A DNA stretch of 9,991 nucleotides from Pseudomonadota bacterium (GCA_023433985.1 JAEYTN010000408.1:1-9991), one strand, 5' to 3'; counted from the stretch's first letter, positions 1 to 7,512 are shown. Numbers and translations: made by a program. The notes: a model not told the origin generated them from the sequence alone.

Positions 1-1791
1 GCGCTGAACGACGCGGGCATTGCCGCGCTCCACCGCCTCGCTTGTTTCGGTGAGCTTGCCGCTGAAGCGCTCGGCCTGCCAGTCACGATTCCACGCCAGG
101 TGCCAGTCGGGGGATTCGAGGTCGGGCTGGCCGAACATGTCGGTGCGGATGCCGGAAGCGACCCGCTCCAGCACAGGCACGCCGAACTGCAGATGCTCGC
201 TCGCGGCGCCGGCATATTCCACGCCGTCGAGCTTCAGCGAACTGAGCCCGCCCGCCGCGTCGAGCGTGACGGTGAGGCGTCCGTTCGACAGCACGCCGTT
301 CGCGGCCTTGAGATTGCCATCCGCCATCACCGCGGCCTTTGCCGCCGGGATGGTGATGTAGCTCAGGGGTGGCACCTCCACCGGATCGGTGTAGTAGGCG
401 CCCTGCTCGGGCAGGTCAGAGGTCACGACGTCCTGCCGCTGGATACGGTGCGAGGAGGGGCCGGTCGGCACCAGGTCCTCGAGCCCGAAGCCACGCTTGG
501 GGTCGGGTGCATCGGCCATCGGCGGCAGGTAGGGCAGGCGCACCGATTGCTTCACCGGGAAGCCGTGCGGGTTGTAGACCAGCAGGGTCGGCTCCTCGCC
601 GCCCGCGGCGGTCCCCAGCCGCTCGAGGCCGTCACGCCGCAGCATGCGGGCAACGCTGGCGCCCTCCGCCACGGTCGCGAGCTTCAGCAGCTGCTGCGTG
701 CGGGTTTCGGGAGAGTAGGGCTGCGAGATCGAGCGGTCGGCGCCCCAGGTGTGTTCGGCATAGAGCGCGAGGCCCTTGCGCGCGGTGTCGTGCAGCATGG
801 CGCGGCGACGCGGTTCCTCGCCCGGATGCCAGGCGTCGAGCCCTGTCGCGGCATCGAGGTCGCGCTGGCCGCGCATCGCCTGCGCCGTTTCGTGCGCGGT
901 CGAGCCGGCGCCGAAGTTCCACCAGTCGGTCCAGTCGCCACGCAGCGTCTGCATGGTCTCGGCCGGCTGCTGGCGCACGCGGTCGAAGAATTCGCTGATG
1001 GTGCCGAGCCGCAGCTTGATGCCGCCCGTACCGGCATTGCCCTCGTTGAAGTTGCGGATGAAATCCGGCAGTCCCGGCTGGGGCGAGCCGTTGTCGTGGT
1101 AGCGGACGTTGGTGATCTGCATCATCAGAAACGGATGCGGATAGCCGGTCGCCTCCCACTTCTTCGCCCAGCGCGGCACACGCACCCGCGCTTCCTCCAT
1201 GTTAGTGGGGATCTGCAGGCTGCGGTCCGAGGTCACGCCATAGATGAAGCCGTTATAGGCGGTGATGGTGCGGCCACCGGGCGACTGCCAGTTGAAGGCA
1301 CGCGGCCACGGCTTCAGCGCGTGGCCGTAGTGCTCGTTGATCGCCATCGAGATGCCGGTGATGCCGTGGTCGAGTAGCGCATCGACGACGCCCCAGGGCA
1401 GGCCGTTGACGTCGGTGTTCATGGCCGAACGGACCGGGATGCCGAGATCGCGGAAGAACTTCAGCGGCTTCAGCACATCGACCACCATCGAGTGGTCCAT
1501 CAGCGGTGTCATGTGCCAGCCCATGCCGGCAACTTCGATCTGGCCGCGCTTCACTGCGGCGAGGAACCGGTCACGATCGGTGTTGGAGGCGGTGACCCAC
1601 CAGTCCATGGTTCCGCCGGTTACTTCGCAGGTCCAGCGGAACCTGGCGTCATCGGGGTAGTCCGCGGTGCGCTCGGCGATGTCGAGCGCTTCGTCGATGA
1701 AGCGGCGGTGCAGCTCCATCACCACAGGCTGCGGGTGGGTGTAGCCGATATCGGTATGTGAGTGATGGACGAACAGGATTTCGTTGATCAT
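1..1791 (-). CDS. GH38-like alpha-mannosidase-type glycoside hydrolase (3' end beyond window)
   Basis: Open for 597 codons from the ATG at 1791 to the window edge, so the C-terminus is missing. The N-terminus reads MINEILFVHHSHTDIGYTHP. Its HxD (H12, D14) matches the two zinc ligands that open the GH38 catalytic domain. An NTDVNG segment (D127) sits where the GH38 nucleophile/zinc-ligand Asp is expected, and the segment GSTAHE (H300) where the late zinc His is expected. Further landmarks are WTCEVTGGTMDWW (residues 53-65) and AEHTWG (345-350). Residues from about 490 look like the start of the C-terminal beta-sandwich. No signal peptide is visible, so the enzyme should be cytoplasmic and act on imported glycosides. 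It lies 38 bases downstream of the lactonase gene, probably on the same transcript; a GGAAA sits about 6 bases before the ATG. The HTDIGYTHP motif departs from the usual HSHxDxxW of characterised alpha-mannosidases and resembles GH38-related uncharacterised families (DUF5054-like), so mannoside specificity is not assured. Confidence 0.8.
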   Translation of the reverse strand, partial: MINEILFVHHSHTDIGYTHPQPVVMELHRRFIDEALDIAERTADYPDDARFRWTCEVTGGTMDWWVTASNTDRDRFLAAVKRGQIEVAGMGWHMTPLMDHSMVVDVLKPLKFFRDLGIPVRSAMNTDVNGLPWGVVDALLDHGITGISMAINEHYGHALKPWPRAFNWQSPGGRTITAYNGFIYGVTSDRSLQIPTNMEEARVRVPRWAKKWEATGYPHPFLMMQITNVRYHDNGSPQPGLPDFIRNFNEGNAGTGGIKLRLGTISEFFDRVRQQPAETMQTLRGDWTDWWNFGAGSTAHETAQAMRGQRDLDAATGLDAWHPGEEPRRRAMLHDTARKGLALYAEHTWGADRSISQPYSPETRTQQLLKLATVAEGASVARMLRRDGLERLGTAAGGEEPTLLVYNPHGFPVKQSVRLPYLPPMADAPDPKRGFGLEDLVPTGPSSHRIQRQDVVTSDLPEQGAYYTDPVEVPPLSYITIPAAKAAVMADGNLKAANGVLSNGRLTVTLDAAGGLSSLKLDGVEYAGAASEHLQFGVPVLERVASGIRTDMFGQPDLESPDWHLAWNRDWQAERFSGKLTETSEAVERGNARVVQR

Positions 1792-1829
1792 GGCGTTTCC
1801 GCGTGACGCTTGGAGGAGAGGGCCGCCGC

Positions 1830-2921
1830 TCAGAAAGCGGCGAGTTTGACGGACAGCGGCGTGCCGATGTCGAAGTGCTGGAGCGGCTCGGAGAGCGTGC
1901 CGGCGGCGTGGTCAATGCCGAACACGGTGAGCCGGTCGGAATCCTGGTTGGCGACGACGAGGTGCCGGCCGGAGGGTGAGAAGCAGAAGTCGCGGGGCGT
2001 TTTGCCACCGCTCAACACCCGGTGGGTCTGCGTCAGCTTGCCGTCGGCGCCGATCCGCAGGACGAGGATTTCGTCCTGGACGCGCAGGCCGACAAAGAGA
2101 TGCCGGCTGTCGGGGGCGAGCAGGATACCCGCCGGCTGAACGATGCCGCCGTCGCGCGATGGAATCGTGAAGGCGTCGCGCTGGGTGAGCGCGCCGGTGG
2201 TCGGGTCGACGGTCAGGCTGAGCACGGTGGCGACCAGCTCGGAGACCACGAAGACCGACTTGCCGTCGGGATGGAAGGCGAGGTGGCGCGGGCCGAGGCC
2301 GGGCGGCAAGGCGAAGTCCTGGGCCGGCTGCCGGGTCAATCTACCTGCGCCATCAAGGCTGTAGGCGACGAGCTTATCGATGCCCAGATCGGAGACGTAC
2401 ACCGTGTCGCCGGTGGGAGACTGCACCACGCAATGGGCATGGGCAGTGGTCTGGCGCTCGCGGTTGGGGCCGCTGCCGGTGTGGACGACGCTGGCGGTCG
2501 GCGCGCCGAGCCCGTCGTCGGTGATGGGGAAGACGGTGAGGGCGGCGTCCGGATAGCCCGCGGGGTTGGCGCCGTTGTAGTTGGCGACGAGGAGGAAGCG
2601 GCCGTCGGTCGAGAGGCTCGCGTGGCACGCCTCGTTGCCGAGCGTCTGTTGCTCGCCGAGCCGGCGAAGGCCATTGCTTTCAACGGCATAGGCGGCGACG
2701 GCACTCTGGTTGGTGCCGGTGACTTCGCAGGTGGAGTAGAGGCGGCCGCGACTCGGGTCGGGCACCAGCCAGGCGGTATCGTCGACATGGCCGGTCAGTT
2801 CGGCGGCGGAAAGGTGGCCGGTTTCGTCGTCGAAGACGAGGCGGCCGATGCCCTTCCCGTTGGCGGCACCATACTGGGGCATCGGGCGCGTGAGGCTCCC
2901 GGTGAAGGCGAAGATAGGCAC
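1830..2921 (-). CDS. Beta-propeller lactonase (6-phosphogluconolactonase/YbhE-like, PF10282 type)
   Basis: 363 residues from a GTG start. The start is fixed by AAAGGGAG at 2935-2928, six bases upstream, and by the family-typical N-terminus (PIFAFTGSLT). The reading frame stays open further upstream, but that part crosses the promoter region. Repeated propeller-blade motifs are clear: HASLSTDGRFLLVANYNG (100-117), HAHCVVQSPTGDTVYVSDLG (161-180), PRHLAFHPDGKSVFVVSEL (211-229) and TPRDFCFSPSGRHLVVANQD (308-327). Length fits the seven-bladed lactonase family (about 340-390). No signal peptide is visible, so it is cytoplasmic. Family members hydrolyse sugar lactones, classically 6-phosphogluconolactone. 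Here, facing a sugar dehydrogenase and an acid-sugar dehydratase with no kinase or glucose-6-phosphate dehydrogenase nearby, a free aldono- or aldaro-lactone is the better guess (inference). It is the first gene of the leftward unit. Confidence 0.88.
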   Translation of the reverse strand: MPIFAFTGSLTRPMPQYGAANGKGIGRLVFDDETGHLSAAELTGHVDDTAWLVPDPSRGRLYSTCEVTGTNQSAVAAYAVESNGLRRLGEQQTLGNEACHASLSTDGRFLLVANYNGANPAGYPDAALTVFPITDDGLGAPTASVVHTGSGPNRERQTTAHAHCVVQSPTGDTVYVSDLGIDKLVAYSLDGAGRLTRQPAQDFALPPGLGPRHLAFHPDGKSVFVVSELVATVLSLTVDPTTGALTQRDAFTIPSRDGGIVQPAGILLAPDSRHLFVGLRVQDEILVLRIGADGKLTQTHRVLSGGKTPRDFCFSPSGRHLVVANQDSDRLTVFGIDHAAGTLSEPLQHFDIGTPLSVKLAAF

Positions 2922-2927
2922 TCTGGT

Positions 2928-2935
2928 CTCCCTTT
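2928..2935 (-). promoter_or_regulatory. Ribosome binding site that sets the lactonase GTG start
   Basis: Read on the minus strand it is AAAGGGAG, with a six-base spacer (ACCAGA) to the GTG at 2921-2919. No comparably placed site was found for an upstream start in the same frame, so it decides the start. Confidence 0.75.
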
Positions 2936-2998
2936 GTCGTGCTTCGGTGGCGCGTAGGCCATGAACTTCTGCCAGCGGCAGCGGGCAGCGGAAGCGCA

Positions 2999-3028
2999 TT
3001 GACACGACTAGTATGGTAGACCTACAAG
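2999..3028 (+). promoter_or_regulatory. Candidate sigma70-type promoter for the rightward operon
   Basis: A perfect TTGACA lies at 2999-3004 and TACAAG (4 of 6 against TATAAT) at 3023-3028, spacer 18. Transcription would begin near 3035, leaving only about 20 bases before the SDR start codon at 3055, just enough for its ribosome binding site at 3037-3044. It is a prediction from consensus only; alphaproteobacterial promoters are often poor matches. Confidence 0.45.
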
Positions 3029-3038
3029 TATTTGACAA
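3010..3038 (-). promoter_or_regulatory. Candidate promoter for the leftward lactonase/GH38 unit
   Basis: On the minus strand TTGTCA (3038-3033; 5 of 6 against TTGACA) is followed after 17 bases by CATACT (3015-3010; 4 of 6 against TATAAT). Start would fall near 3003, giving a leader of roughly 80 bases before the lactonase GTG. It overlaps nearly the whole rightward promoter, so the two could not easily be occupied at once. Consensus-based prediction. Confidence 0.4.
3015..3025. promoter_or_regulatory. Candidate GntR/FCD-type operator between divergent promoters
   Basis: The sequence GGTAGACCTAC holds two nested inverted repeats: GGT-AG-ACC at 3015-3022 and GTAG-AC-CTAC at 3016-3025. GntR/FCD regulators commonly bind short palindromes of the TGGTnnnACCA / GGTATACC kind (family knowledge); this is a near, imperfect match. 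It lies within the spacer/-10 of the rightward promoter and abuts the leftward -10, where a bound repressor would block both. The natural candidate to bind is the GntR protein encoded from 9406. Confidence 0.4.
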
Positions 3039-3044
3039 GGGAGG
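3037..3044 (+). promoter_or_regulatory. Ribosome binding site that sets the SDR start at 3055
   Basis: AAGGGAGG, ten bases before ATG 3055. An in-frame ATG at 3013 also exists, but it lies upstream of this site, has no good site of its own and sits inside the promoter/operator. Confidence 0.7.
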
Positions 3045-3054
3045 AAGCTGGCCT

Positions 3055-3876
3055 ATGAGCGAACCAGCCAACGCAGCCGCAAGCGGCGCGTCGAGACATG
3101 CAGACACGGTGCTGGTAACCGGCGCCGCCATGGGAATCGGCCGGGGCGTCGCCGAGGTGCTGACGGTCCAAGGCAAGAACCTCGTGCTGTTCGACCTCAA
3201 CGCCGACGCGTTGAACGCCACGGCAAAGGAACTCGGCGGCAAGGCAGCCGTGGCGGTGGGTTCGGTGACGAATCTCGCCGACTGCGAAGTCGCGGTCAAA
3301 CTGGCGGTCGACCGCTTCGGAGGCCTGGGCGGCGTCTCGCACAATGCGGGCATACAGACCTATGGCGATGCGGTGTCGACCACGCCGGAGCTCTGGGCGA
3401 AGACACTCGACACCAACCTCACTGGCGGCTTCTACGTCGCCAAGGCGGCGATGCCGGAGCTGAGGCGCAATAGGGGCGCGATCGTCTTCACCGCCTCGGT
3501 GCAGGGCATGGCTGCCCAGAAGGGCGCGCTTGCCTATGTCGTCTCCAAGCACGGGCTGATCGGGCTCGTTACCGGCATGGCGATGGACGAGGCCGAGAAC
3601 GGCGTCCGCGTGCTCGGCGTGGCGCCGGGTTCGGTCGAAACGCCGATGCTGCGCTGGGCCATCAACCAGGATCCCAACCCCGCGGCGCTCGAAGAAGAGA
3701 TCGATGCGATGCATCCGATCGGGCGGCGCGGGCGGGCCACGGAGATCGGCGAGGTCGTCGCGTTCCTGCTCTCCGACAAGGCGGCGTTCATGACCGGAGA
3801 AACCGTGCGGGTGGATGGCGGCATGCTTGCCCGCATCCCCGGCGCACCCCGCAAAGCCGACGGCAAATCTACCTAG
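3055..3876 (+). CDS. Classical SDR-family sugar dehydrogenase (NAD-type)
   Basis: 273 residues. The full set of classical SDR landmarks is present: cofactor motif TGAAMGIG (22-29), an acidic D47 at the end of the second beta strand (LVLFDLN) that usually selects NAD over NADP, NAG (97-99), and the catalytic tetrad N121 (NLTG), S148 (FTASVQG), Y161 and K165 (YVVSK). PGSVETPM (191-198) and the C-terminal [11 protein letters not shown] (247-257) are also typical. Residues 1-17 are a polar Ala-rich extension before the Rossmann fold. As first gene of the rightward operon, facing a lactonase and followed by an acid-sugar dehydratase and a sugar importer, its likely job is oxidation of a free sugar at C1 to a lactone (inference). 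Other SDR roles, such as oxidation of a secondary alcohol of a sugar acid, cannot be excluded. Substrate not predictable from sequence. Confidence 0.87.
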   Translation: MSEPANAAASGASRHADTVLVTGAAMGIGRGVAEVLTVQGKNLVLFDLNADALNATAKELGGKAAVAVGSVTNLADCEVAVKLAVDRFGGLGGVSHNAGIQTYGDAVSTTPELWAKTLDTNLTGGFYVAKAAMPELRRNRGAIVFTASVQGMAAQKGALAYVVSKHGLIGLVTGMAMDEAENGVRVLGVAPGSVETPMLRWAINQDPNPAALEEEIDAMHPIGRRGRATEIGEVVAFLLSDKAAFMTGETVRVDGGMLARIPGAPRKADGKST

Positions 3877-3889
3877 AGACCTCAATTAT

Positions 3890-5113
3890 ATGAAGATCGT
3901 TGATATCAAGGCCACCACCGTCGCGATGCCGCTCGAGGCACCGCTGCGCCACGCGTCGGGGGCGCACTGGGGCAAGTTCGTTCGTACCGTTGTCGAGGTG
4001 GTGACGGACGAGGGCATCTCCGGCTGGGGCGAACTCGGCGGTGGCGGCGAAAGCGCCGAGGCCGCAGTCCGCGGCCTCCTCCCGTACCTCAAGGGGCACG
4101 ACCCGCTGCAGCTCGAGCAGCTGCGCTGGAAGATCATGAATCCGGTGGCGAGCCTCTACAACTCGCGCATGCAGGTGCATGCGGCCATCGAAATGGCGTG
4201 CATGGACGTGGCCGGCAAGGCGCTCGGCATCCGTGCCTGCGACCTGATCGGCGGGGCGCTGCGCGAGTCGATCCCGTTTGCCTCCTATCTCTTCTACCGC
4301 TACGGCAACGAGGAGAACGGCTTCGGCGACGAGTTCGGCGCCGACGAACTGGTGGCCGAGGCGAAGCGGCAGAAGGCGTTGCATGGCTTCAAGTCGCATA
4401 AGCTGAAGGGCGGGGTGTTCTCGCCGCAGCACGACGTGGAGGTGTTCTCCGCCATCGCCGAGGCGCTGCCGGGCGACCGGTTCCGGCTCGACCCCAACTC
4501 GGTGTGGTCGGTGGAGGACTCGATCTGGGTCGCCAGGGAGATCGAGCACATCCGCAACGACTATTTCGAAGACCCGTGCTTCGGCCTCGAAGGCATGCGC
4601 CGCCTGCGCGAGCGGATCTCGATCCCGACCGCGACCAACACGGTGGTCGTGAACTTCGAGCAGCTCGCCACCTGCATCAAATACGATGCGGTCGACGTGA
4701 TCCTCCTCGACACGACGTTCTGGGGCGGGTTGCGGCAGGCCTACAAGGCCGGCCAGGTGCTCGAGACATTCCAGTTCGGCGCCTCCGTTCACTCGTCGGG
4801 CGAACTCGGCATCCAGCTCGCGTCGATGCTGCACCTGGGTGCGGCGCTGCCCAACATGAGCTTCGCGGCCGACGCGCACTACCATCACCTGCTCGACGAC
4901 ATCATCGTGGGCGGCAAGCTCAAGTACGTGGACGGCGAGATCGCGGTGCCGAAGGGCCCGGGTCTCGGGGTCGAAGTGGACCGCGAGGCGCTCGCCAAAT
5001 ACGCCGCCTACTATAAGGAAGTCGGCGGCTACACCTATGATCGCGACCCGGGGCGCCCGGACTGGTACTCGATCCAGCCCGAGATGCGCTACGCCGATCC
5101 GGCGCGGCACTGA
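3890..5113 (+). CDS. Enolase-superfamily sugar-acid dehydratase, glucarate-dehydratase-like
   Basis: 407 residues. The N-terminal capping domain (1-125) includes [14 protein letters not shown] (97-110); a TIM-barrel catalytic domain follows. Visible active-site residues are the KxK pair K171/K173 (SHKLKGG), metal ligands D201 (LDPN), E227 (YFEDP) and N250 (TATN), D274 (LLDTTFWGG) and the general base H301 (VHSSGELG). An Asn third metal ligand and the late His paired with Asp are hallmarks of the glucarate dehydratase subgroup, as are YLFYRYG (133-139) and GPGLGVEVD (356-364). E. coli GlucD is longer (446). The enzyme should remove water from an aldonic or aldaric acid to give a 2-keto-3-deoxy acid. 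The start ATG lies 13 bases after the SDR stop with only a weak site (GAGA) ahead, suggesting coupling. Substrate remains open: glucarate, another hexarate, or an aldonate. Confidence 0.85.
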   Translation: MKIVDIKATTVAMPLEAPLRHASGAHWGKFVRTVVEVVTDEGISGWGELGGGGESAEAAVRGLLPYLKGHDPLQLEQLRWKIMNPVASLYNSRMQVHAAIEMACMDVAGKALGIRACDLIGGALRESIPFASYLFYRYGNEENGFGDEFGADELVAEAKRQKALHGFKSHKLKGGVFSPQHDVEVFSAIAEALPGDRFRLDPNSVWSVEDSIWVAREIEHIRNDYFEDPCFGLEGMRRLRERISIPTATNTVVVNFEQLATCIKYDAVDVILLDTTFWGGLRQAYKAGQVLETFQFGASVHSSGELGIQLASMLHLGAALPNMSFAADAHYHHLLDDIIVGGKLKYVDGEIAVPKGPGLGVEVDREALAKYAAYYKEVGGYTYDRDPGRPDWYSIQPEMRYADPARH

Positions 5114-5130
5114 GGGGGACCCTGACACAC

Positions 5131-6219
5131 ATGGCAACGGTTACCCTTCGCGACATCGTCAAGGTCTATGGCGAGTTTGTCGCCATCAAAGGCATCGATC
5201 TCGACATCGAGGATGGCACCTTCGTGGTGCTGGTCGGCCCCTCGGGCTGTGGCAAGTCCACGCTGCTCCGCATGATCGCGGGGCTCGAAACCATCTCGCA
5301 TGGCGAGCTCAAGATCGGCGACAAGCTGGTCAACGACCTGCCCTCGCGCGAGCGCGGCATTTCGATGGTATTCCAGAGCTACGCGCTCTACCCGCACATG
5401 AGCGTACGCGACAACCTGGGCTTCGGGCTTCGCATCAGCGGCGTGCCCAAGCCCGAGATCGAGCGGCGTCGCACCGAGGCGGCCTCAATGCTCGGGCTTG
5501 CGCCCTACATGGACCGTCGGCCGAGCCAGCTTTCCGGGGGGCAGCGGCAGCGCGTCGCTATCGGCCGCGCCATGGTGCGCGAGCCGGAGGTGTTCCTGTT
5601 CGACGAGCCGCTCTCCAACCTCGACGCCAAGCTGCGCAACCAGACGCGCGTCGAGATCAAGAAGCTGCAGCGGCAGCTGGGCGCGACGGTGGTGTTCGTG
5701 ACCCACGACCAGGTCGAGGCGATGACGCTCGCCGACAAGATCGTGGTGCTGAACGACGGCCGGGTAGCGCAGATCGGCTCGCCCCTCGAAGTATTCGAGC
5801 GCCCGGCCAACCAGTTCGTGGCGGGCTTCATGGGCGCCCCCTCGATGAACTTCATCCCCGCCGTTGTCGGCGAGGGCAGCACGATCAAGGCCGGCGGCAT
5901 CGATGTCGCAGTGCCGCCAGAGCGCTTCAACCTGCCGCCGGCAGGCACCGCGGTGGTGCTGGGCGTGCGCCCGGAGGACGTGGTGCCGGAAGGCCACGGC
6001 ACGCGGCCGAGCCTCGGCGCGGATTTCACCGGCAATGTCGAGTTCGCCGAGATGCTCGGCGACCAGAGCCTGCTCTTCACCAGCCTCGGGGGTACCGAGG
6101 TGGTGGCACGCATGCAGCATCCGCGGGCGCTCGAGCCGAACGAGGCGATCCAGTTCCGCGTCGACGGCGCGCGCGTCCACGTGTTCGACCAGACAACGCA
6201 GAATTCGCTGCTCCGGTAA
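5131..6219 (+). CDS. Sugar ABC transporter ATP-binding protein (MalK/UgpC family)
   Basis: 362 residues. The nucleotide-binding domain is complete: Walker [10 protein letters not shown] (36-44), Q-loop Q82 ([12 protein letters not shown]), signature LSGGQRQR (134-141), Walker B VFLFDEP with catalytic E159, D-loop SNLD (162-165) and switch His H192 (VTHDQ). After about residue 235 comes the regulatory/TOBE region typical of MalK/UgpC proteins, with [16 protein letters not shown] (5112-5118) that overlaps the dehydratase stop codon serves as ribosome binding site. It energises import by the two permeases downstream at the inner face of the cytoplasmic membrane. ATPases of this family are sometimes shared between several CUT1 systems, but the gene lies inside this operon. 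The symbol ugpC is often given to relatives; nothing here points to glycerol-3-phosphate. Confidence 0.95.
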   Translation: MATVTLRDIVKVYGEFVAIKGIDLDIEDGTFVVLVGPSGCGKSTLLRMIAGLETISHGELKIGDKLVNDLPSRERGISMVFQSYALYPHMSVRDNLGFGLRISGVPKPEIERRRTEAASMLGLAPYMDRRPSQLSGGQRQRVAIGRAMVREPEVFLFDEPLSNLDAKLRNQTRVEIKKLQRQLGATVVFVTHDQVEAMTLADKIVVLNDGRVAQIGSPLEVFERPANQFVAGFMGAPSMNFIPAVVGEGSTIKAGGIDVAVPPERFNLPPAGTAVVLGVRPEDVVPEGHGTRPSLGADFTGNVEFAEMLGDQSLLFTSLGGTEVVARMQHPRALEPNEAIQFRVDGARVHVFDQTTQNSLLR

Positions 6220-6230
6220 CCGAAGCAGCG
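6206..6230 (+). repeat. Intercistronic hairpin with the ATPase stop codon in its loop
   Basis: Left arm CGCTGCTCCGG (6206-6216) and right arm CCGAAGCAGCG (6220-6230) pair over 11 positions with one mismatch (6213/6223). The three-base loop is exactly the TAA stop of the ATPase gene (6217-6219). No T-run follows, so it is not a canonical terminator. It lies 15 bases before the ribosome binding site of the binding-protein gene. Possible roles are RNA processing, 5' end protection of the binding-protein message or coupling of termination to re-initiation (inference). Confidence 0.55.
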
Positions 6231-6244
6231 GGAACGACAGAACC

Positions 6245-6253
6245 AAAAGGGAG
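6245..6253 (+). promoter_or_regulatory. Ribosome binding site that sets the binding-protein start at 6262
   Basis: AAAAGGGAG, eight bases ahead of ATG 6262. A GTG at 6253 is in frame but overlaps the last base of this site, so it cannot be the start served by it. Confidence 0.75.
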
Positions 6254-6261
6254 TGACCGTT

Positions 6262-7500
6262 ATGTCGTTAGTGAAGACCCTCGGGGCGGTAGGCCTCGCA
6301 ACGACGCTCGGCGTCAGTGCCGTTTCGGCGCAGGAGCTGCAGCTTTATTCCGACAAGACGCCGTGGAACGCCGGCATGGCCGGGCTCGCGGAGGCTGCCA
6401 GCGCTGCCTCGGGCACCACCGTCAAGCTGATGGAAGTGACGCCGACTGACAAGTACCAGGCGTTCATGCAGACCTCGATCGCCGGCAACAACGCGCCGGC
6501 CTTCTTCACCTGGTGGAACGGCCAGCAGCTGAACGACCTGGTGGCGACGGGCGTCGCGGCCGACCTCACCCCGTACTGGGATGCGGCGATCGCCAATGGT
6601 GATTACTCGGCCGAGCAGCGGGACCTCGTCAGCGTCGACGGCAAGCCCTACGGCATCCTGCTCAACGTCGCCAACTGGGTGATGTTCTACAACAAGAACC
6701 ACTTCGAGCAGGCCGGCATCGCCGCTCCGCCGACCACCTGGGCCGAGTTCATCGAGGCCTGCGACAAGCTGAAGGCGGCCGGCTTCACGCCGATCAACGG
6801 GCCGGCTTCGGGCGGCTGGATGCCGTTCATCTGGTTCAGCCAGCTGGTGCTCGGCACGAACCCGGATTCGTTCGTCGGCCTCACCGACGGCACCGTGCCC
6901 TACGACCATCCGGACGTGCAGAACGCCTTCAAGGTCTGGGGCGAGATGTACGCAGCCGGCTACTTCACCGACCCGCGCGAGCAGGACGACCAGAAGTATT
7001 TCGTCGACGGCACCGCTTCGATGTTCCTCGTGGGTGACTGGCACTCGGGTTCGTTCGTCGAAGCCGGCATGAAGGCGGGCGAGGATTTCGGCACCTTCCT
7101 GATGCCGTCGCTGACCCCGGAAGTGCCGCAGTCGGTGATCGTCGAAGCCTCGCCGATCGTGGTCTCGAAGGCCGCCCTCGAAGCCAACCCGGATCTCGGC
7201 AAGGGCGTGCAGGCGATGATGGGCGTCGATGCCGCCAACGTGCTCGGCTCCACCGTCCAGGTGTTCAACGGCAACCTCAAGGCCACGGCGCCGAACGAGA
7301 TCATTGCCGCCGACAAGGACCTTGTTGCCGCTGCCAAGCCGCGCGCGCTGGTGCGCTGGTGGGAAGCCGTGCCGTCGCAGATCCAGGGTGATCTGGTCGC
7401 GGCAATGGGCGCCTTCATGTTCAACCCCACGCCCGAGCAGGCGCAGGAGTCCATGAGCACCATGCAAGTCATCAACGGCGACTACTGGGCCAGCCGTTAA
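6262..7500 (+). CDS. Periplasmic sugar-binding protein of a CUT1 ABC transporter (UgpB/MalE-type, family 1)
   Basis: 412 residues. The N-terminus is a Sec signal peptide: K5, a hydrophobic stretch (residues 7-19), then AVSA before QE, giving likely cleavage after A23. The mature protein has the family 1 solute-binding features: TPTDKYQAFMQTSIAGNNAP (60-79) early, FFTWWNGQQLNDLV (81-94), GKPYGILLNVANWVMFYNKN (127-146), PTTWAEFIEACDKLKAAG (157-174) and the aromatic-rich FLVGDWHSGSF (255-265). Length (about 389 mature) fits binders of oligosaccharides or glycosides. Many Trp and Tyr near the putative cleft suit stacking on sugar rings. It delivers ligand in the periplasm to the permease pair encoded next. 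Its gene stands after the ATPase and is flanked by hairpins on both sides, a set-up that may raise its level above that of the membrane parts. Ligand not predictable from sequence. Confidence 0.93.
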   Translation: MSLVKTLGAVGLATTLGVSAVSAQELQLYSDKTPWNAGMAGLAEAASAASGTTVKLMEVTPTDKYQAFMQTSIAGNNAPAFFTWWNGQQLNDLVATGVAADLTPYWDAAIANGDYSAEQRDLVSVDGKPYGILLNVANWVMFYNKNHFEQAGIAAPPTTWAEFIEACDKLKAAGFTPINGPASGGWMPFIWFSQLVLGTNPDSFVGLTDGTVPYDHPDVQNAFKVWGEMYAAGYFTDPREQDDQKYFVDGTASMFLVGDWHSGSFVEAGMKAGEDFGTFLMPSLTPEVPQSVIVEASPIVVSKAALEANPDLGKGVQAMMGVDAANVLGSTVQVFNGNLKATAPNEIIAADKDLVAAAKPRALVRWWEAVPSQIQGDLVAAMGAFMFNPTPEQAQESMSTMQVINGDYWASR

Positions 7501-7512
7501 GTCCTTCCTCCC

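Noticed and set aside
100..1377. 425-codon plus-strand open frame opposite the GH38-like gene
   Set aside because: The minus strand carries a coherent protein with zinc-ligand motifs along the full stretch; the plus frame has an Arg/Gly/His-rich translation without motifs.
2022..2957. 311-codon plus-strand open frame opposite the lactonase
   Set aside because: Gly/Ala/Val/Asp-rich antisense translation; the lactonase frame has clear repeated propeller blades and a well-placed ribosome binding site.
3032..3037. Second TTGACA on the plus strand as a -35 box
   Set aside because: A promoter from here would start transcription within or after the SDR start codon; the same bases are better explained as part of the leftward -35 and the SDR leader.
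3013..3054. Upstream SDR start at ATG 3013
   Set aside because: It falls within the promoter/operator and before the AAGGGAGG at 3037-3044, which serves ATG 3055.
2922..3353. Longer lactonase start (ATG near 3353) giving a 507-residue protein
   Set aside because: The extra N-terminus would be antisense to the SDR gene and cross both promoters; the GTG at 2921 has a good ribosome binding site and a family-typical start.
3815..3889. Upstream dehydratase start at 3815
   Set aside because: It would overlap the SDR gene; [10 protein letters not shown] at 3890 is the usual N-terminus of this family and follows the SDR stop.
3869..5137. 422-codon minus-strand open frame opposite the dehydratase gene
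   Set aside because: It mirrors a well-supported enolase-superfamily gene; composition is skewed to Arg, His and Val and no motif or ribosome binding site stands out.
6268..7467. 399-codon minus-strand open frame opposite the binding-protein gene
   Set aside because: Shadow of a gene with a signal peptide and family motifs; low-complexity Arg/His/Gly/Val composition.
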